Shown: positions 20,903 through 30,911 of the stretch, in pieces
How positions within the stretch are numbered: the stretch's first letter is position 1
Layout of the letters: each line of letters starts with the position of its first letter
Assembly (NCBI GenBank): GCA_009731375.1
Contig: BJOX01000163.1
Location: 428,457-492,456, forward strand
Direction of reading: 5' to 3'
Length of the DNA: 64,000 bases
From: Paulinella micropora
Lineage: Eukaryota; Cercozoa; Imbricatea; Euglyphida
Program-made: the position numbers and the translations under genes
The notes under the pieces: generated by a model
The model's database searches: none
The model's input: the letters and a program-made list of their open reading frames with translations, nothing else
Told to the model about the DNA's origin: nothing

Positions 20903-21205
20903 CTATTGTTTTACTTGAATTGTTATCTCCATTCCGTAATTCTTACCTACACCACCACCATATACTTTATAATGAACTTTTCGTTTTTCTGGTAGTTTCT
21001 CATTTATTTCTTTTGCTAGTTCTTTTGCCTCATAACCCAAATGTTTTCCATCACTTGTTTCAACTTTAATAGCATTTTTATCAAATTGATTATTCGGTTC
21101 TTTCACTATATAAACATTAATTCTTGGATTACGAATGAGATGTATTAAATTATTTTGTCTCCCCTCAAATGTCACCCCGACAACTTTCGTTCCGATGAAC
21201 ACCAT
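20903..21205 (-). CDS. HIRAN-domain protein
   Basis: 100 residues, ATG to TAA. VVGVTFEGRQNNL is followed by LVREPNNQFDKNAI-type sequence (here IVKEPNNQFDKNAIKV) and DGKHLGYEAKELAKEINE, the signature order of HIRAN domains. HIRAN binds single-stranded 3' DNA ends in HLTF/RAD5-type enzymes and also occurs alone in phages and viruses. Here it is free-standing, the last gene at the right edge of the element. A role at replication forks or in DNA-end recognition is plausible but inferred. Confidence 0.75.
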   Translation of the reverse strand: MVFIGTKVVGVTFEGRQNNLIHLIRNPRINVYIVKEPNNQFDKNAIKVETSDGKHLGYEAKELAKEINEKLPEKRKVHYKVYGGGVGKNYGMEITIQVKQ

Positions 21206-21380
21206 TTCTATACGGTCTGCCGTAGGGTATATAGTTCTTATTATATTTTTGTAAATGATAATTAATTAAATGATAAATAATTAAATGATTAATATTTAAA
21301 TTTCGCTTCCTTTCTTCATTTATCTCCTTCGTCGATATATGTCTCTTTGATTTCTCTTTGATTTCTTGTTTGTTTAAAAA
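21206..21380. other. AT-rich spacer
   Basis: Runs of TTAATTAAATGATAAATAATT with no credible gene; a minus ORF across it is low complexity. Confidence 0.5.
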
Positions 21381-21560
21381 TGGTGATTTGGGCTGTGTAG
21401 GACACTTTTCATAGAGGGCATTTTCTTGAAAATGACCCAATGAAAAGTGTAATCATCTTTTTTTAACGAAATATAAAAATGACGATCTGGGCTTAAAGAC
21501 ACTTTTGAGGGGCATTTTCTGAAAAAATTGCCCTAAAAAAAAGTGTAATCATCTTCTGAG
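21381..21560. repeat. two hairpin-containing direct repeats at PLV right edge
   Basis: Units at about 21381-21460 and 21479-21560 share TGAYGATYTGGGCT, GACACTTTT, GGGCATTTTCT, AAAGTGTAATCATCTT. Within each, ACACTTTT pairs with AAAAGTGT to form a stem-loop. Possible element terminus or bidirectional 3'-end signals. Confidence 0.65.
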
Positions 21561-22300
21561 AAAGAAAAAAGAAAAGAAAGGAAGAAAAAGAAAGAAAAAA
21601 AAAAGAAAAAAATAAAGAAAGAAAAGAAAGAAAGAAAAGAAAGAAAGAAAAGAAAGAAAGAAAAGAAAGAAAGAAAAGAAAGAAAAGAAAGAAAGAAAAG
21701 AAAGAAAGAAAAGAAAGAAAAGAAAAGAAAGAAAGAAAAGAAAGAAAGAAAAGAAAGAAAGAAAAGAAAGAAAGAAAAGAAAGAAAGAAAAGAAAGAAAG
21801 AAAAGAAAGAAAGAAAAGAAAGAAAGAAAAGAAAGAAAGAAAAGAAAGAAAGAAAAGAAAGAAAAGAAAGAAAAGAAAGAAAAGAAAGAAAAGAAAGAAA
21901 AGAAAGAAAAGAAAGAAAAGAAAGAAAAGAAAGAAAAGAAAGAAAAGAAAAAGAAAGAAAAGAAAAAGAAAGAAAAGAAAAAGAAAGAAAGAAAGAGAAA
22001 GAAAGAAAGAAAGAAAGGTCAAAGGAAGAAGGAAGAAGGAAGAAGGAAGAAAGAAGAAGAAGAAGAAGAAGAAGAAGAAGAGAAAAAGTAGTAGTAGTAG
22101 TAGTGGTAGTAGTAGTATATACGTATAGTAGTAGTAGTAGTAGTAGTAGTAGTAGAAAAAGAAGAAGAAGAAGAAGAAGAAGAAGAAGAAGAAGAAGAAG
22201 AAGAAGAAGAAGAAGAAGAAGAGGAGGAAGAAGAAGAAGAAGAAGGAGAAGAAGAAGAAGGAAGAAGGAAGAGGAAGGAGGAAGAAGCTTAAGAAGAAGA
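21561..22300. repeat. purine microsatellite (GAAA, GAA, GTA)
   Basis: AAAGAAAG and GAAAA units, then AAG and GTA trinucleotides. It separates the PLV from the GC-rich island. The large Phe/Leu minus-strand ORF here is an artefact. Confidence 0.95.
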
Positions 22301-22973
22301 GGCCCACCCGAGCCTGTGCTCCGCCACCCAAAGCCGCGCTCTCACGCTACTATGGGTCTAAGGCTCTAATTTGCCCCCAGGGGAGTTCCCGCGGGGGCGG
22401 GCGCGTCCCATTTTTTTCTCCTCCCTCTCCCCTCCCCTTTTTTCAAAGGACAGTGTGGGGGGGGGCGGGGGGNNNNNNNNNNNNNNNNNNNNNNNNNNNN
22501 NNNNNNNNNNNNNNNNNNNNGGGGGGGGGGGAGAAAGGTGAAATTAGAGCCTTAGACCAGTGTGAGAGTGCGACACAGCGCTGGTGCGCAGTTTCGGGAG
22601 GCGGAGCACGGCTCGGACTGGCCTAGCACGGTTCGGATGGTTCAAGCTGTGTTGAGAAGAAAACCGAGCACGGCTCCCCTTGTGCTTTGCACAGAGCTGA
22701 ATTTACCCTCCCCTCCCCCCTCTCCTCCTATCCTGCGAACATTTGGAGGAATGTGAAAGAGAGAGAGGCGTGTATAGAGGAGGGAAAGACTCGACTTTGT
22801 GCAAGGCCAAGACGAATCGTGTTAGGTCTTCTCCCAAGCGCAGCTTGAGCCGTCCGAGCCGTGCTAGGCCCACCCGAGCCTGTGCTCCGCCACCCAAAGC
22901 TGCACTCTCACGCTACTGAGGGTCTAAGGCTCTAATTTGCCCCCCGGGGGAGTTCCCGCGGGAGGAGCGCCCT
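22301..22973. repeat. ~105-bp repeat in direct and inverted copies around a gap
   Basis: 22301-22410 and 22866-22973 are direct copies (GAGCCTGTGCTCCGCCACCC ... GGTCTAAGGCTCTAATTTGC ... GAGTTCCCGCGGG). An inverted, diverged copy covers about 22540-22626. The N-run 22473-22520 lies between opposing copies. Confidence 0.8.
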
Positions 22974-23626
22974 CCACAGAGCTCCGGACATCGTTTTCTT
23001 CTGCAGTCTCTTCCCTCGCTTGAATATGTCTTTCTATAAAGAATTTTTTGCTTTTATAAAATCTGCGCTTTAAGACAGCCACTGTGTCGTCGGAACCTTA
23101 ATTTTCCACACGGCAGCAGCTCGTGCAAGACCGGCACGGACTAGAACTAGCAAGAGACAGTCTGTCGTTTTTTCCACGCTATTAAAAAGCTTAGGCCTGA
23201 TTTATGTCTTTTTAAAAAAGAAGTTTAATAAAACTCTGACAAAGTCAATGTGCTTTGGCACACTAAATGCCCTAACCAGTGGATTTTGTCTCAAGGTGGT
23301 AGGTGGTAGAAAAAAGGCAGAGAAGGGAGGGGGGGGGGGGGGGGGGCGCGCCCCCANNNNNNNNNNNNNNNNNNNNNNNNNNNNNNNNNNNNNNNNNNNN
23401 NNNNNNNNNNNNNNNNNNNNNNNNNNNNNNNNNNNNNNNNNNNNNNNNNNNNNNNNNNNNNNNNNNNNNNNNNNNNNNNNNNNNNNAAAAAAAAAAAAAA
23501 GGGGGGGGGGGGGGGGGAGGGGGGGGGGGCGGCCCCCCCCCCCAAAATAAACTTCCTTTCCCCTCCCTCCAGAAAAAATTCCCTCCCCAAAAGAAACTTT
23601 TTCTTGTAAGTATTGCACGTTCTAGT
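22974..23626. other. upstream region with poly-G/poly-C gap
   Basis: No gene seen. It contains the N-run 23357-23486 flanked by G and C homopolymers, and AT-rich CTTTTTAAAAAAGAAG near 23208. Confidence 0.5.
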
Positions 23627-24676
23627 ATGGTTAGCTCGGGTTACAAGAAGAGCCGGCGCCGCAACCGCGGGCGTACGATGTTGTCACGTGCGCACCTGGA
23701 GGCGGCGCTTCTTGAGGCCAAGAGCGCCAGACTTGATCTTTTGCGGGAAGCCGCTGAGCAAGGCAACACCGACGCCCAAATGTGCCTGGCTGACCTTTAC
23801 CTTTATGGGACAGAGGGTGCCCCCCGGGACCTTGCCAAGGCCGCGGAGCTTTTTGAACTGGCGGCAGAACAGAGACACGCAGAAGCCCAGCTGTGTCTGG
23901 CAGCCTGCTATGCTCACGGGACGGGCGTCGGCCAGGACTTTGCCAAAACTGCCAGGTGGTTCAAGGCGGCCGCGGAACAAGGGGACGCACAAGCGCAGCG
24001 TTGGTTAGGTGCGTGGTACCAAGAAGGGAAGGGAGTTGTGAAGAACGAAGCCGAGGCTGTGAAGTGGTATGAATTGGCGGCGAAGCAAGGGCAGACAGAC
24101 GCACACTATCACCTGGGCGACTGCTACCTGGAAGGCCAAGGAGTGACCAAAAATGAACTCAAAGCGGTGCAGTGGTATGGCAAAGCGGCTGCCAAAGGGA
24201 ACGCGACGGCACAGTTACGGCTGGGCGACTGCTACTTGGGGGGCAGAGGGGTTCCTCAGAACGATGCCAGAGCCTTCCAGCTGTGTCAGCAAGCAGCTCT
24301 CCGAAATCTAGCGGACGCGCAGTTTCAGCTGGCAGCATGCCATCTGAACGGTTGGGGGACTCCGAAGAATCAGATCAAGGCGTTTGAATTCTTCAAGAAG
24401 GCGGCATTGCAAGGTAGCGACGAGGCACAGTTCCGGCTAGCTGTATGCTACGACTCTGGCGAGGGCACAGCCCAAGACAAAGGCCAAGCAGCCGCGTGGG
24501 CTGCCAAGGCCTCTGCGCAAGGCCATGCGGACGCGCGTTGTCTGCTGGGCGCTTACCATTTCTTTGGCGTCTCGGTGCCCAAGGATGAAGCTAAGGGCAT
24601 ACAATACTGGTCGCAGGCGGCAAGTCTGGGCTCCGCTTTTGCACGGGAGTCTCTGGCCACCTATGTCGGATCGTGA
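23627..24676 (+). CDS. Sel1-like repeat protein
   Basis: 349 residues from ATG 23627 to TGA, uninterrupted; the longer frame upstream only crosses a gap and is not credible. After a basic start (YKKSRRRNRGR) come about eight Sel1-type TPR-like repeats of 36 residues. They follow the pattern A..G...AQ..LG..Y..G.GV..N...A..W, for example DAQAQRWLGAWYQEGKGV and TDAHYHLGDCYLEGQGV. Sel1 repeats form alpha-solenoids that mediate protein binding; families of them are common in giant DNA viruses, amoebal bacteria and protists. No signal peptide or enzymatic domain is present. Base composition is GC-rich, unlike the PLV next door. Confidence 0.9.
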   Translation: MVSSGYKKSRRRNRGRTMLSRAHLEAALLEAKSARLDLLREAAEQGNTDAQMCLADLYLYGTEGAPRDLAKAAELFELAAEQRHAEAQLCLAACYAHGTGVGQDFAKTARWFKAAAEQGDAQAQRWLGAWYQEGKGVVKNEAEAVKWYELAAKQGQTDAHYHLGDCYLEGQGVTKNELKAVQWYGKAAAKGNATAQLRLGDCYLGGRGVPQNDARAFQLCQQAALRNLADAQFQLAACHLNGWGTPKNQIKAFEFFKKAALQGSDEAQFRLAVCYDSGEGTAQDKGQAAAWAAKASAQGHADARCLLGAYHFFGVSVPKDEAKGIQYWSQAASLGSAFARESLATYVGS

Positions 24677-24878
24677 CCCTCCGTGTAGTATTTAGCTGCG
24701 CGTCCAGAAAGTACACAAAAGAACAAGATTTATTGTAAAAAAGTTTGGACGTGTGTTTTGCAAAAATCGCCCCGGGTACTGCCTTTTTCGGCCATATCAC
24801 ACGCAGTAAAGAAGAACAGGGAAGGTCAGGGGAAGTGCACGCGGCCGCACCGCTCGGGCCAGGAAGGTGGGGTCGTAA
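24677..24878. other. intergenic
   Basis: No gene. An AATAAA in minus orientation (near 24728) could serve a minus transcript; none was identified. Confidence 0.4.
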
Positions 24879-25714
24879 CATACCCCTGTCCCCCAGTGTG
24901 ATCATATTACAGACCAGGGGCTGACACATCTACGCTCGATGCCGAAACTCAAGAAACTCTGTGTATCAATTTGCGACAGAATTACCGGCTCCGGCCTGCA
25001 GAACCTTCAGATTACGGGGCTGACATTGCGCAAATTACCTACGAGCGCCCTTCGGCAACTGCCTTCGCTCACGAAGCTACAGGAGCTGGACTTGTTAGAC
25101 TTTGGGCCCCTCTTACCACCTGAAATAAGGGCGCTTAATAAAAACCTCACACAGCTCAGGCTAGCTCTTGACCGTGACTTTTCGGATGAGCTGCTTAACG
25201 AAATAGTCGGCTTGCAGGGCCTGCGGGCCCTGTGTCTATCAGATGTGTAAAGGCATCACCCTGCGGGGCTTGGCTAAATTGCAGCGCTGCCCCGCGCTCC
25301 AAGAACTGCGTTTGGGACAGGCCAATCTATTTGCAGACCTCAGTGTACTGCACTTTGAAACTGTCGCGCTGTGGAATTCCAATCAGTACAAATATATTTA
25401 GGAGCTTACCTACGGGACTTGCAGGCTGCAACAGCCTACAACGGCTAGTGTTAAGGTTATACCTCATAACCAACTCGATTCTCTCCGAGTTAAAGCAGTG
25501 TCATAGGCTGCAAGAACTAGAATTTAATTGGTGCTGTTTCAATGAAGACATTGCCGAGCTGAGGCATTGCCAAGCGTTGCGGAAGGTTACGTTCAGCGAG
25601 TACGGAATTCCGCCAGAAGAGATGCTGCATCAGCTCAAGCAGGCCAGGCCCGGTTTGCAAGTTGATACATACGATTCTCCTGCCAATGAACTGGAAAAGC
25701 CATGGGATTCTTGA
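24879..25714 (+). pseudogene. leucine-rich repeat protein, frameshifted and 5'-truncated
   Basis: LRRs of the cysteine-containing (AMN1/F-box partner) type. DHITDQGLTHLRSMPKLKKL is followed by CDRITGSGLQNL, TKLQELDLLDFG, LQGLRALCLSD, then in another frame ITLRGLAKLQRCPALQELRL, and in a third CNSLQRLVLRLYL and CHRLQELEFNWCCFNEDIAEL. Frame changes lie near 25240 and 25350-25400; a stop directly precedes 24879, so the N-terminus is missing or shifted. End is TGA. LRRs of this type often recruit substrates to F-box ligases, and F-box-like genes occur nearby. Confidence 0.7.
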
Positions 25715-26158
25715 ACGCAACCTCGTTCTTTTTTAAAAAAATTGTAAACCAAGATCTAGGCGAAGGGGAGGGGGGAACGCACAGATTGGGCGGCGCACTG
25801 CAAAACAAAAACCCTTGCACGTGGCTAGCGAAAACACCTTTCTATTCTCTAGCTTTCTTGAAATTTGTTTAAGCACCAAACAGCCAGTAACTTATTGAAG
25901 GGAGACATTTTTTTCTATTTGCAAACGAATTTATTGATGATGCAAACACATTGACAGTACGTGCCGGCAGAAAAAATACGTGTTAATCACTCAAAGGCGG
26001 ACGAGTTAGGCAGTGGAACAGTTTCGTTGCTCGTTTGTTTTTGCATTCTACTGACCTCGGGCACATCCCCTCCCCTTCCTCTTTCTTCCTCCCCGTTGCC
26101 TTCCCCCCTTCCCTTGCCCGTCTGTTTCTTTGGTTGTCGGGAAAAAAATTTTTTCTTC

Positions 26159-26318
26159 CCTTTTCATATTTTTCTGACTTTGCGCACGGTGGCCGAGCTA
26201 TGGCACCGACAGGGCACCGTCGGGGTTGTGAGGCTCTTGTCCACCTGGTACACTGAACACCGCCCATCCATCCATCCGCCGCAGGGCTGCGCTGGAGCAC
26301 GGTGCACAAGATGTAAAA
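26159..26318 (+). repeat. TIR element, copy R1
   Basis: Left part TTTTCATATTTTTCTGACTT then TGCGCACGGTGGCCGAG; centre GGCACCGTCGGGGTTGTGAGG and CCACCGCCCATCC-like; right part GCTGGAGCACGGTGCACAAG. Other copies near 36.1, 36.5, 36.9, 38.3 and 38.65 kb show that the right end (GGAAAAATATGAAAAGTGG) is the inverted complement of the left. Minus-strand ORFs across the copies are shared noise. Confidence 0.75.
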
Positions 26319-26479
26319 AAACAGCATTCTGTACTTTCCTTCTTTAGTAAAAGTCGGCGGGGTCGGGCCGTGTCAATATGGACAAGTGGGAAGTAATCTC
26401 TATTGGAAAATGCGTACAAAATAGATACGGCAAAACAAAGAAATCGCCGACAGCAAGAAAGGTTGTAGAGGGAGAAATA

Positions 26480-26660
26480 CCAAGATTAAAGCTTTGTCAA
26501 TAATTTTTTATTAATTTTTTTTGTATATTCTTAGCGCCCCCCCCCCCCCTGCCCTTTCTTTTTCTCTCTCCTAGGTCTCATTGCCAAGTGTAAGACCGTC
26601 GAGCTTCAATTCAGCGTATTCTTTGTCGCACTTTCTTGGCGCGCCCTCCCTCCTCCCTCC
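26480..26660. repeat. two 3'-UTR-like repeat units
   Basis: Near 26489 AAGCTTTGTCAATAATTTTT ... TTCTTAGCGCCCCC, and near 26577 AAGTGTAAGACCGTCGAGC ... TTTCTTGGCGCGCCC. These are members of the family described at 37660-38240. The second unit, read on the minus strand, encodes KEYAEL, resembling the start of the gene at 30444. Confidence 0.6.
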
Positions 26661-27605
26661 CCCTTCCCTCTCCCACTCCCTGCTCTCAGACGGGGGGGGG
26701 GGGGGGGGAAAAAAAAAATNNNNNNNNNNCTCCCATGGCACGGACAAGGCGCCGTCGGGGGTCGTGAGGCCCTTGTCCACCTGGCACAGCGACCACCGCC
26801 CATCCATCCATCCATCCGCCCCAGCCACCCTGACGCCCCCCCTCCTCTCTCTCCTTAAATTTGTCTTGTGCCTCCCCTTCCCTCGCCTCTACTCCCCCCT
26901 GAGCCCGGGGGGCTCAAAGAGCAGGGGGGCAGAACTGAAGAAAAACTAAAAAGATGGCACTGACCCCATGCCGGAGCGCCCTCTCCATCATTTGTCGGGC
27001 TCGAATTTGCAGGGGAGGGGTGCCCCTCCCTTTTTGGCGCCCCCTCCTATATCCAAAGATCCTTTCTGCCTCCCTCCCCTCTTCCCTCCCTGAGCCCAGG
27101 GGGGCTCAAAGAACAGGGGAAGGGCGCAGAAGCTACAACAAAAAAAATGAATAAATGAAACGCCTCCACTAAGCCCCCCCCCCCCCCCCCCCCCCNNNNN
27201 NNNNNNNNNNNNNNNNNNNNNNNNNNNNNNNNNNNNNNNNNNNNNNNNNNNNNNNNNNNNNNNNNNNNNNNNNNNNNNNNNNNNNNNNNNNNNNNNNNNN
27301 NNNNNNNNNNNNNNNNNNNNNNNNNNNNNNNNNNNNNNNNNNNNNNNNNNNNNNNNNNNNNNNNNNNNNNNNNNNNNNNNNNNNNNNNNNNNNNNNNNNN
27401 NNNNNNNNNNNNNNNNNNNNNNNNNNNNNNNNNNNNNNNNNNNNNNNNNNNNNNNNNNNNNNNNNNNNNNNNNNNNNNNNNNNNNNNNNNNNNNNNNNNN
27501 NNNNNNNNNNNNNNNNNNNNNNNNNNNNNNNNNNNNNNNNNNNNNNNNNNNNNNCCCCCCCTCTATTGAAAACTCCCTGCTAGGGGGCTGAGAGGCCAGG
27601 TCAAG
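26661..27605. other. C-rich low complexity with TIR-element fragment and gap
   Basis: Contains the N-run 26720-26729, a partial TIR element (26730-26822), two GAGCCC(G/A)GGGGGGCTC hairpins near 26900 and 27092, and the N-run 27196-27554. No gene is supported in the readable parts. Confidence 0.5.
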
Positions 27606-27836
27606 ATGGCCACACTCATAGCCGCCTGCGCAGACGCACGCTACACTACTAGTACCTCTGAGCTAAGTTTGCGGCGTAAATTAGGGGAGCTGGTGCGTCG
27701 ACACAAGAACGTACAAATTATGACAACCGAGCCAGTTTACCTCGGAGACTTTGCCGACCTAGTCAATCTAAAAAAGTCCCTCTCCTTGTTTGAAGCGCCC
27801 AAATGGGCACGTGCCAAGGCGCTAAGGAGGCCTTGA
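27606..27836 (+). CDS. short hypothetical protein
   Basis: 76 residues, ATG to TGA, directly after a gap and poly-C. The composition is ordinary (SLRRKLGELVRRHKNVQIMTTEPVYLGDFADL) and free of low complexity, so it is probably a real gene or gene end. No family recognised. ATTAATAATT-type AT-rich sequence follows. Confidence 0.45.
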   Translation: MATLIAACADARYTTSTSELSLRRKLGELVRRHKNVQIMTTEPVYLGDFADLVNLKKSLSLFEAPKWARAKALRRP

Positions 27837-27904
27837 CCATGCGCGTAACTATACGTTAATGCCGGATGTAGGTAGCCTCTTGTGTTTGAAACTTTAATAA
27901 TTGG

Positions 27905-28870
27905 TTAACATGACGGGGAGAGGGGCAGGGGAGTCTCTAACAGGCGCACCAAGTCGTCGATGTCTCTGATATCTTGCGTTATTTGTTGCCATTGCTCTTC
28001 TTTCAACGTGACCTGTTCCTTCATGACTTGCAGCTCTTCACGCAGCCGACTTCCTAACAGATTTTTCTCCGCCAGAAGAAGTTTAGCTCCTTGCAAATCC
28101 TGTTCTTGTACACTCGAATAAAGTCTTATCGTTTTCAGCTGCTCGAACAGTTCGTTATGCTCGCTAATCTTTGCTTGCAACTGTTGGTTTAGCTGTTGTA
28201 TGTCTGAATCAGCCTCGCGTGCCTTGGCTTTATTTTCTTCCAGCTCGGACTGATATATTGACAGCTTTATTTGCGGCAGCGCGTTTGTCGTCTCTTCCAG
28301 GCGCCACCACAGAGACCACTCTTCTGACCAGCTTTGCAACGTTTTACAGACGGTATCTCTTCCGTTTGTTTGGAGATTAGCATCTGTCACTAAAATCCAC
28401 TGCTTAAATCTAGTTTCCCAAACTTGCCGTGCTTGCAACACGTACGATTTGTGCTCCTCTTTGGTGGCAGCAAGCGCTTCGTTCCACCACTGCCTCCAAT
28501 ATGTATTCCATTTCTCTTTTGTTTCTTCAAGAGATTTTGTTCGTTCTATTACCCGTCGCTTTTTGAGGCTTGCTGCTATTTCTCAACCTATTGCATTCAT
28601 TTGTTTAAGTGGGTTTTCTCTGTTTGCTACATTGCCTACGATCATACCACTCACCCGTCGAATCAGCCTTTCCACCCACTGAACGTGTAGATTCGCATCT
28701 TCCTGTGCTCTTCCTCTTGTGGCGAGTTTAGCTTCCAAAATCCTCTTGGCTTCTTTGCAGTCTTGGATTTTTCTTTCAAGGCGTAATTTATCGTTTCGGA
28801 AACGATCTGCTGCTTCACCGTGAAATTTATGATCGAAGAAGTTTGCACTACCTGTCGCATTGTCTGACAT
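27905..28870 (-). pseudogene. coiled-coil protein with one in-frame TGA
   Basis: ATG at 28870 (MSDNATGSANFFDH). The frame stays open to TAA at 27905 except for a single TGA at 28583-28585; there is no frameshift. About 320 residues, largely helical with heptads (RLERKIQDCKEAKRILEAKL; QLNQQLQAKISEHNELFEQL; VMKEQVTLKEEQWQQITQDI) and a Trp-rich middle (KWNTYWRQWWNEAL). No enzymatic motif. A second helical protein follows upstream on the same strand (29237-30168), and the pair may be related in function. The lone TGA could be a nonsense mutation, an error, or a readthrough or recoded codon. Confidence 0.6.
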
Positions 28871-29236
28871 AAGAAGGCCGACAAGGGGGGGGGGGACTCT
28901 GAGGAGGGGAGCGAAAAAGCAGGGATTATTGTTCCCGTACAAAAACGAAAGATCTCCATTCTAAATTATTGCCAGAGCTAGACAGCGGGAAGTCGCTCCG
29001 GAAGAGGACGAGGGGGGGGGGGGCGGTGCCCCTCCCCCTTCCCCCCACCGGCCGCCGTAAAGATTAGGCCCGAGGATTCTCGAGTTGACACTTCTTTGCC
29101 TTAACCCCCTTCCTGAAATATGCAGAGCAGCCCCGCTCTTGACCAAGTAAATTTGCGAAATACTGCTTTATTGGTTTTCTAAAATGTACTAGTGCGCATT
29201 CTTACCGATTTGGAACTTGTGCAAGTGTCCATTCAT
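28871..29236. other. intergenic with G-runs
   Basis: Poly-G tracts at 28886-28895 and 29012-29021. I see no gene. Confidence 0.4.
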
Positions 29237-30168
29237 TCAATAGACCATTTCTCTTCTGCCAACTCGATCACGGGTTGCAAACTTTCCTCTAACGCTGACT
29301 GTACGTATACGTCGAAGGGTCACTAGAAAGAAATACGCCATATTCTTCCCAGAGTCATACCGAAATGAATCGCCATCGTGCCACCGATGTTTAGGAATCC
29401 ATTTGAATTCCAGGTAACTTTCGGCGCGTGCCTTGAAGTTGGGTGGTGGAAACACAGGCGAATCCCATTTCTTCAGAATATTTAGCATCTCGTCTCCCTC
29501 CCCTGTCGCGACTTCCTTCCCTGTCGCGCTCTTTGTACAGTCTTCTAAAGGTTTTATCATGGATACCACTAGCTGCCTCTGCTCTGGAGTAATTCGCTGT
29601 ATTTCTGTAGCTCGTCCCGCCTTCGCTTGAAGCATCCTTACCCGAGCCGAGTACTGATCTACCTGCTGCTGCAGCAAACTTAAATCTTTTAGTTGTTTCT
29701 CGACTCTGGCTTCTGCTAGTTCTACGGATTCGTTCCGTAGGGCCCAGCGCAGTTGCTCTTTTTCTTGATCAAGACGTTTTGTTGCTTGTTGGATTTTGGT
29801 AGATAGAGACTTGATGCCATCTTGAATTTCGTTCATGTTGGCCATCTTCATTGCTATAGACATGGGTTCTGGTGTAAATACCGAAATGCGATGCCTCTCA
29901 TCTTCTAAGTCAATTGGCGCTCTTCGCCAATTGTTGTTCAACTCGTCAATAGAAAAGTCGTAGGAGGTCACGACAGGTTGTCCGTCATCTTTGACGTATC
30001 GACTGGATTTATCCCACTAGCAAATTTTGTGTGCATGGGTATTTTTTTGCGACGTACTTTGCCGCAGTCTGTGCATAACGCCATTACAAACCCCACCACA
30101 GCCTGGAGGATTTCCAGGAACAAAGCACCTAGTAGTACTACCTTTTCTGTGCTCGGCCTTTCAATCAA
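29237..30168 (-). pseudogene. membrane-anchored coiled-coil protein (one frameshift)
   Basis: ATG at 30168 begins a ~65-residue segment with one hydrophobic stretch (VVLLGALFLEILQAVVGFVM) and a basic Cys-containing turn. Near 30005-30025 the frame shifts by one base and continues to TGA at 29237. The second part has long helices (QQATKRLDQEKEQLRWALRN; DLSLLQQQVDQYSARVRML) and a compact Trp/Arg-rich C-terminus (FKWIPKHRWHDGDSFRYD; RIRTVSVRGKFATRDRVG). It looks like an N-terminally anchored coiled-coil protein of about 300 residues. No family recognised. Confidence 0.55.
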
Positions 30169-30443
30169 ATATTTGTTCCAATTAAAAATATACTATAAAT
30201 AACAAGACGAAAAAAAGGGAAAGGGGGGGAAAACCCTCCCCCCCCTTNNNNNNNNNNNNNNNNNNNNNNNNNNCCCCCCCCCCCCCCCGCCCCCTCCCCC
30301 TTCCCTCTGCAGCTGGCCTTTTACTTTCTTTCCCCTCCCCTGCCCCTTCCCTCTCACTCTCTTAGTTTTCAGTGCCTTATATTAAAACTTTGTCAAATGT
30401 TTTTTTAAAAAACTTTTTTTGTATATTCTTAGCGCCGCCAAGA
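30169..30443. other. gap region and 3'-UTR-like repeat
   Basis: N-run 30248-30273 between C-runs, then CTTAGTTTTCAGTGCC ... AAAACTTTGTCAAATG ... TTCTTAGCGCCGCC (30361-30439), another copy of the 3'-UTR-like repeat, directly before the next ATG. Confidence 0.55.
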
Positions 30444-30911
30444 ATGTGCGAAAAAGAATACGCTGAATTAGAGGTCGCGGCCAGCGGCGGAGCTTCGCGA
30501 AGCATACCGTGGTGCTGGAGCAGACATTGGGAGCGAGCGGTCGAGCTGCCTTTGTCGCCGGAAGAGAGTAGGTTAAGACCCGACGTGACAATCCTAGACC
30601 AAAGCCAGACAGTAGTAGCCTTTGTCGAGGTCTTCGTCAGCAGTCGCAAGGAGCCGCTGCACTGGCAAGCCTACCGGAAATTCCCGCACGCGCTAGCGTT
30701 GGAAATAGATTTCAACACCGAAATCCCGCAGAATGAGGCGGGCTTTTTGCTGACGGACACCAAACGCCGCGAGTCTTGGGTGGCATGCGTTTCTTGCAGG
30801 ACTCAACTGGAAGAAAATGACAGAGTCCGGCGTGCCAGCGAACAAGCCCAGCGCGAGCGGGAGCTGGCCAGCCCTGCTAGGATCGGCGCACGCCGTTGTA
30901 CCAAACCCTGA
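30444..30911 (+). CDS. possible PD-(D/E)XK-like nuclease-fold protein
   Basis: 155 residues from ATG 30444 (MCEKEYAELEV) to TGA. The central segment RLRPDVTILDQSQTVVAFVEV has the spacing of a restriction-like nuclease core (PD, about 11 residues, then a strand ending in E), followed by SSRKEPLHWQAYRKF and ALALEIDFN. The usual Lys of ExK is replaced (EVF), so catalytic competence is doubtful. A CVSC pair and a charged helix end the protein. Fragments resembling its first codons recur within repeats near 26.6 and 38.2 kb. Its 3' end overlaps the F-box-like gene on the other strand. Confidence 0.45.
   Translation: MCEKEYAELEVAASGGASRSIPWCWSRHWERAVELPLSPEESRLRPDVTILDQSQTVVAFVEVFVSSRKEPLHWQAYRKFPHALALEIDFNTEIPQNEAGFLLTDTKRRESWVACVSCRTQLEENDRVRRASEQAQRERELASPARIGARRCTKP

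Larger units (their letters stand above)
7567..21560. mobile_element. endogenous Polinton-like virus / virophage-like element, copy 1
   Basis: AT-rich block clearly different from its surroundings. It carries a packaging ATPase, adenain-like protease, minor and major capsid proteins, a protein-primed-type family B DNA polymerase, an S74-type fibre end, a lipase and accessory genes. The left edge is lost: the fibre gene is already truncated where it meets a 10-N gap of unknown true size. The right edge is marked by two ~80-bp hairpin-containing direct repeats and then a purine microsatellite. No terminal inverted repeat or target-site duplication could be recognised. Frameshifts in the polymerase, protease, major capsid and structural genes indicate a decaying provirus or many indel errors. 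Confidence 0.85.

Noticed and set aside
21165-21440. 91-residue minus ORF overlapping the HIRAN gene
   Set aside because: Low-complexity AT-rich translation overlapping a recognisable domain in another frame.
21549-22331. 260-codon Phe/Leu minus-strand ORF and Arg-rich plus-strand ORF
   Set aside because: Pure translation of GAAA, GAA and GTA repeats.
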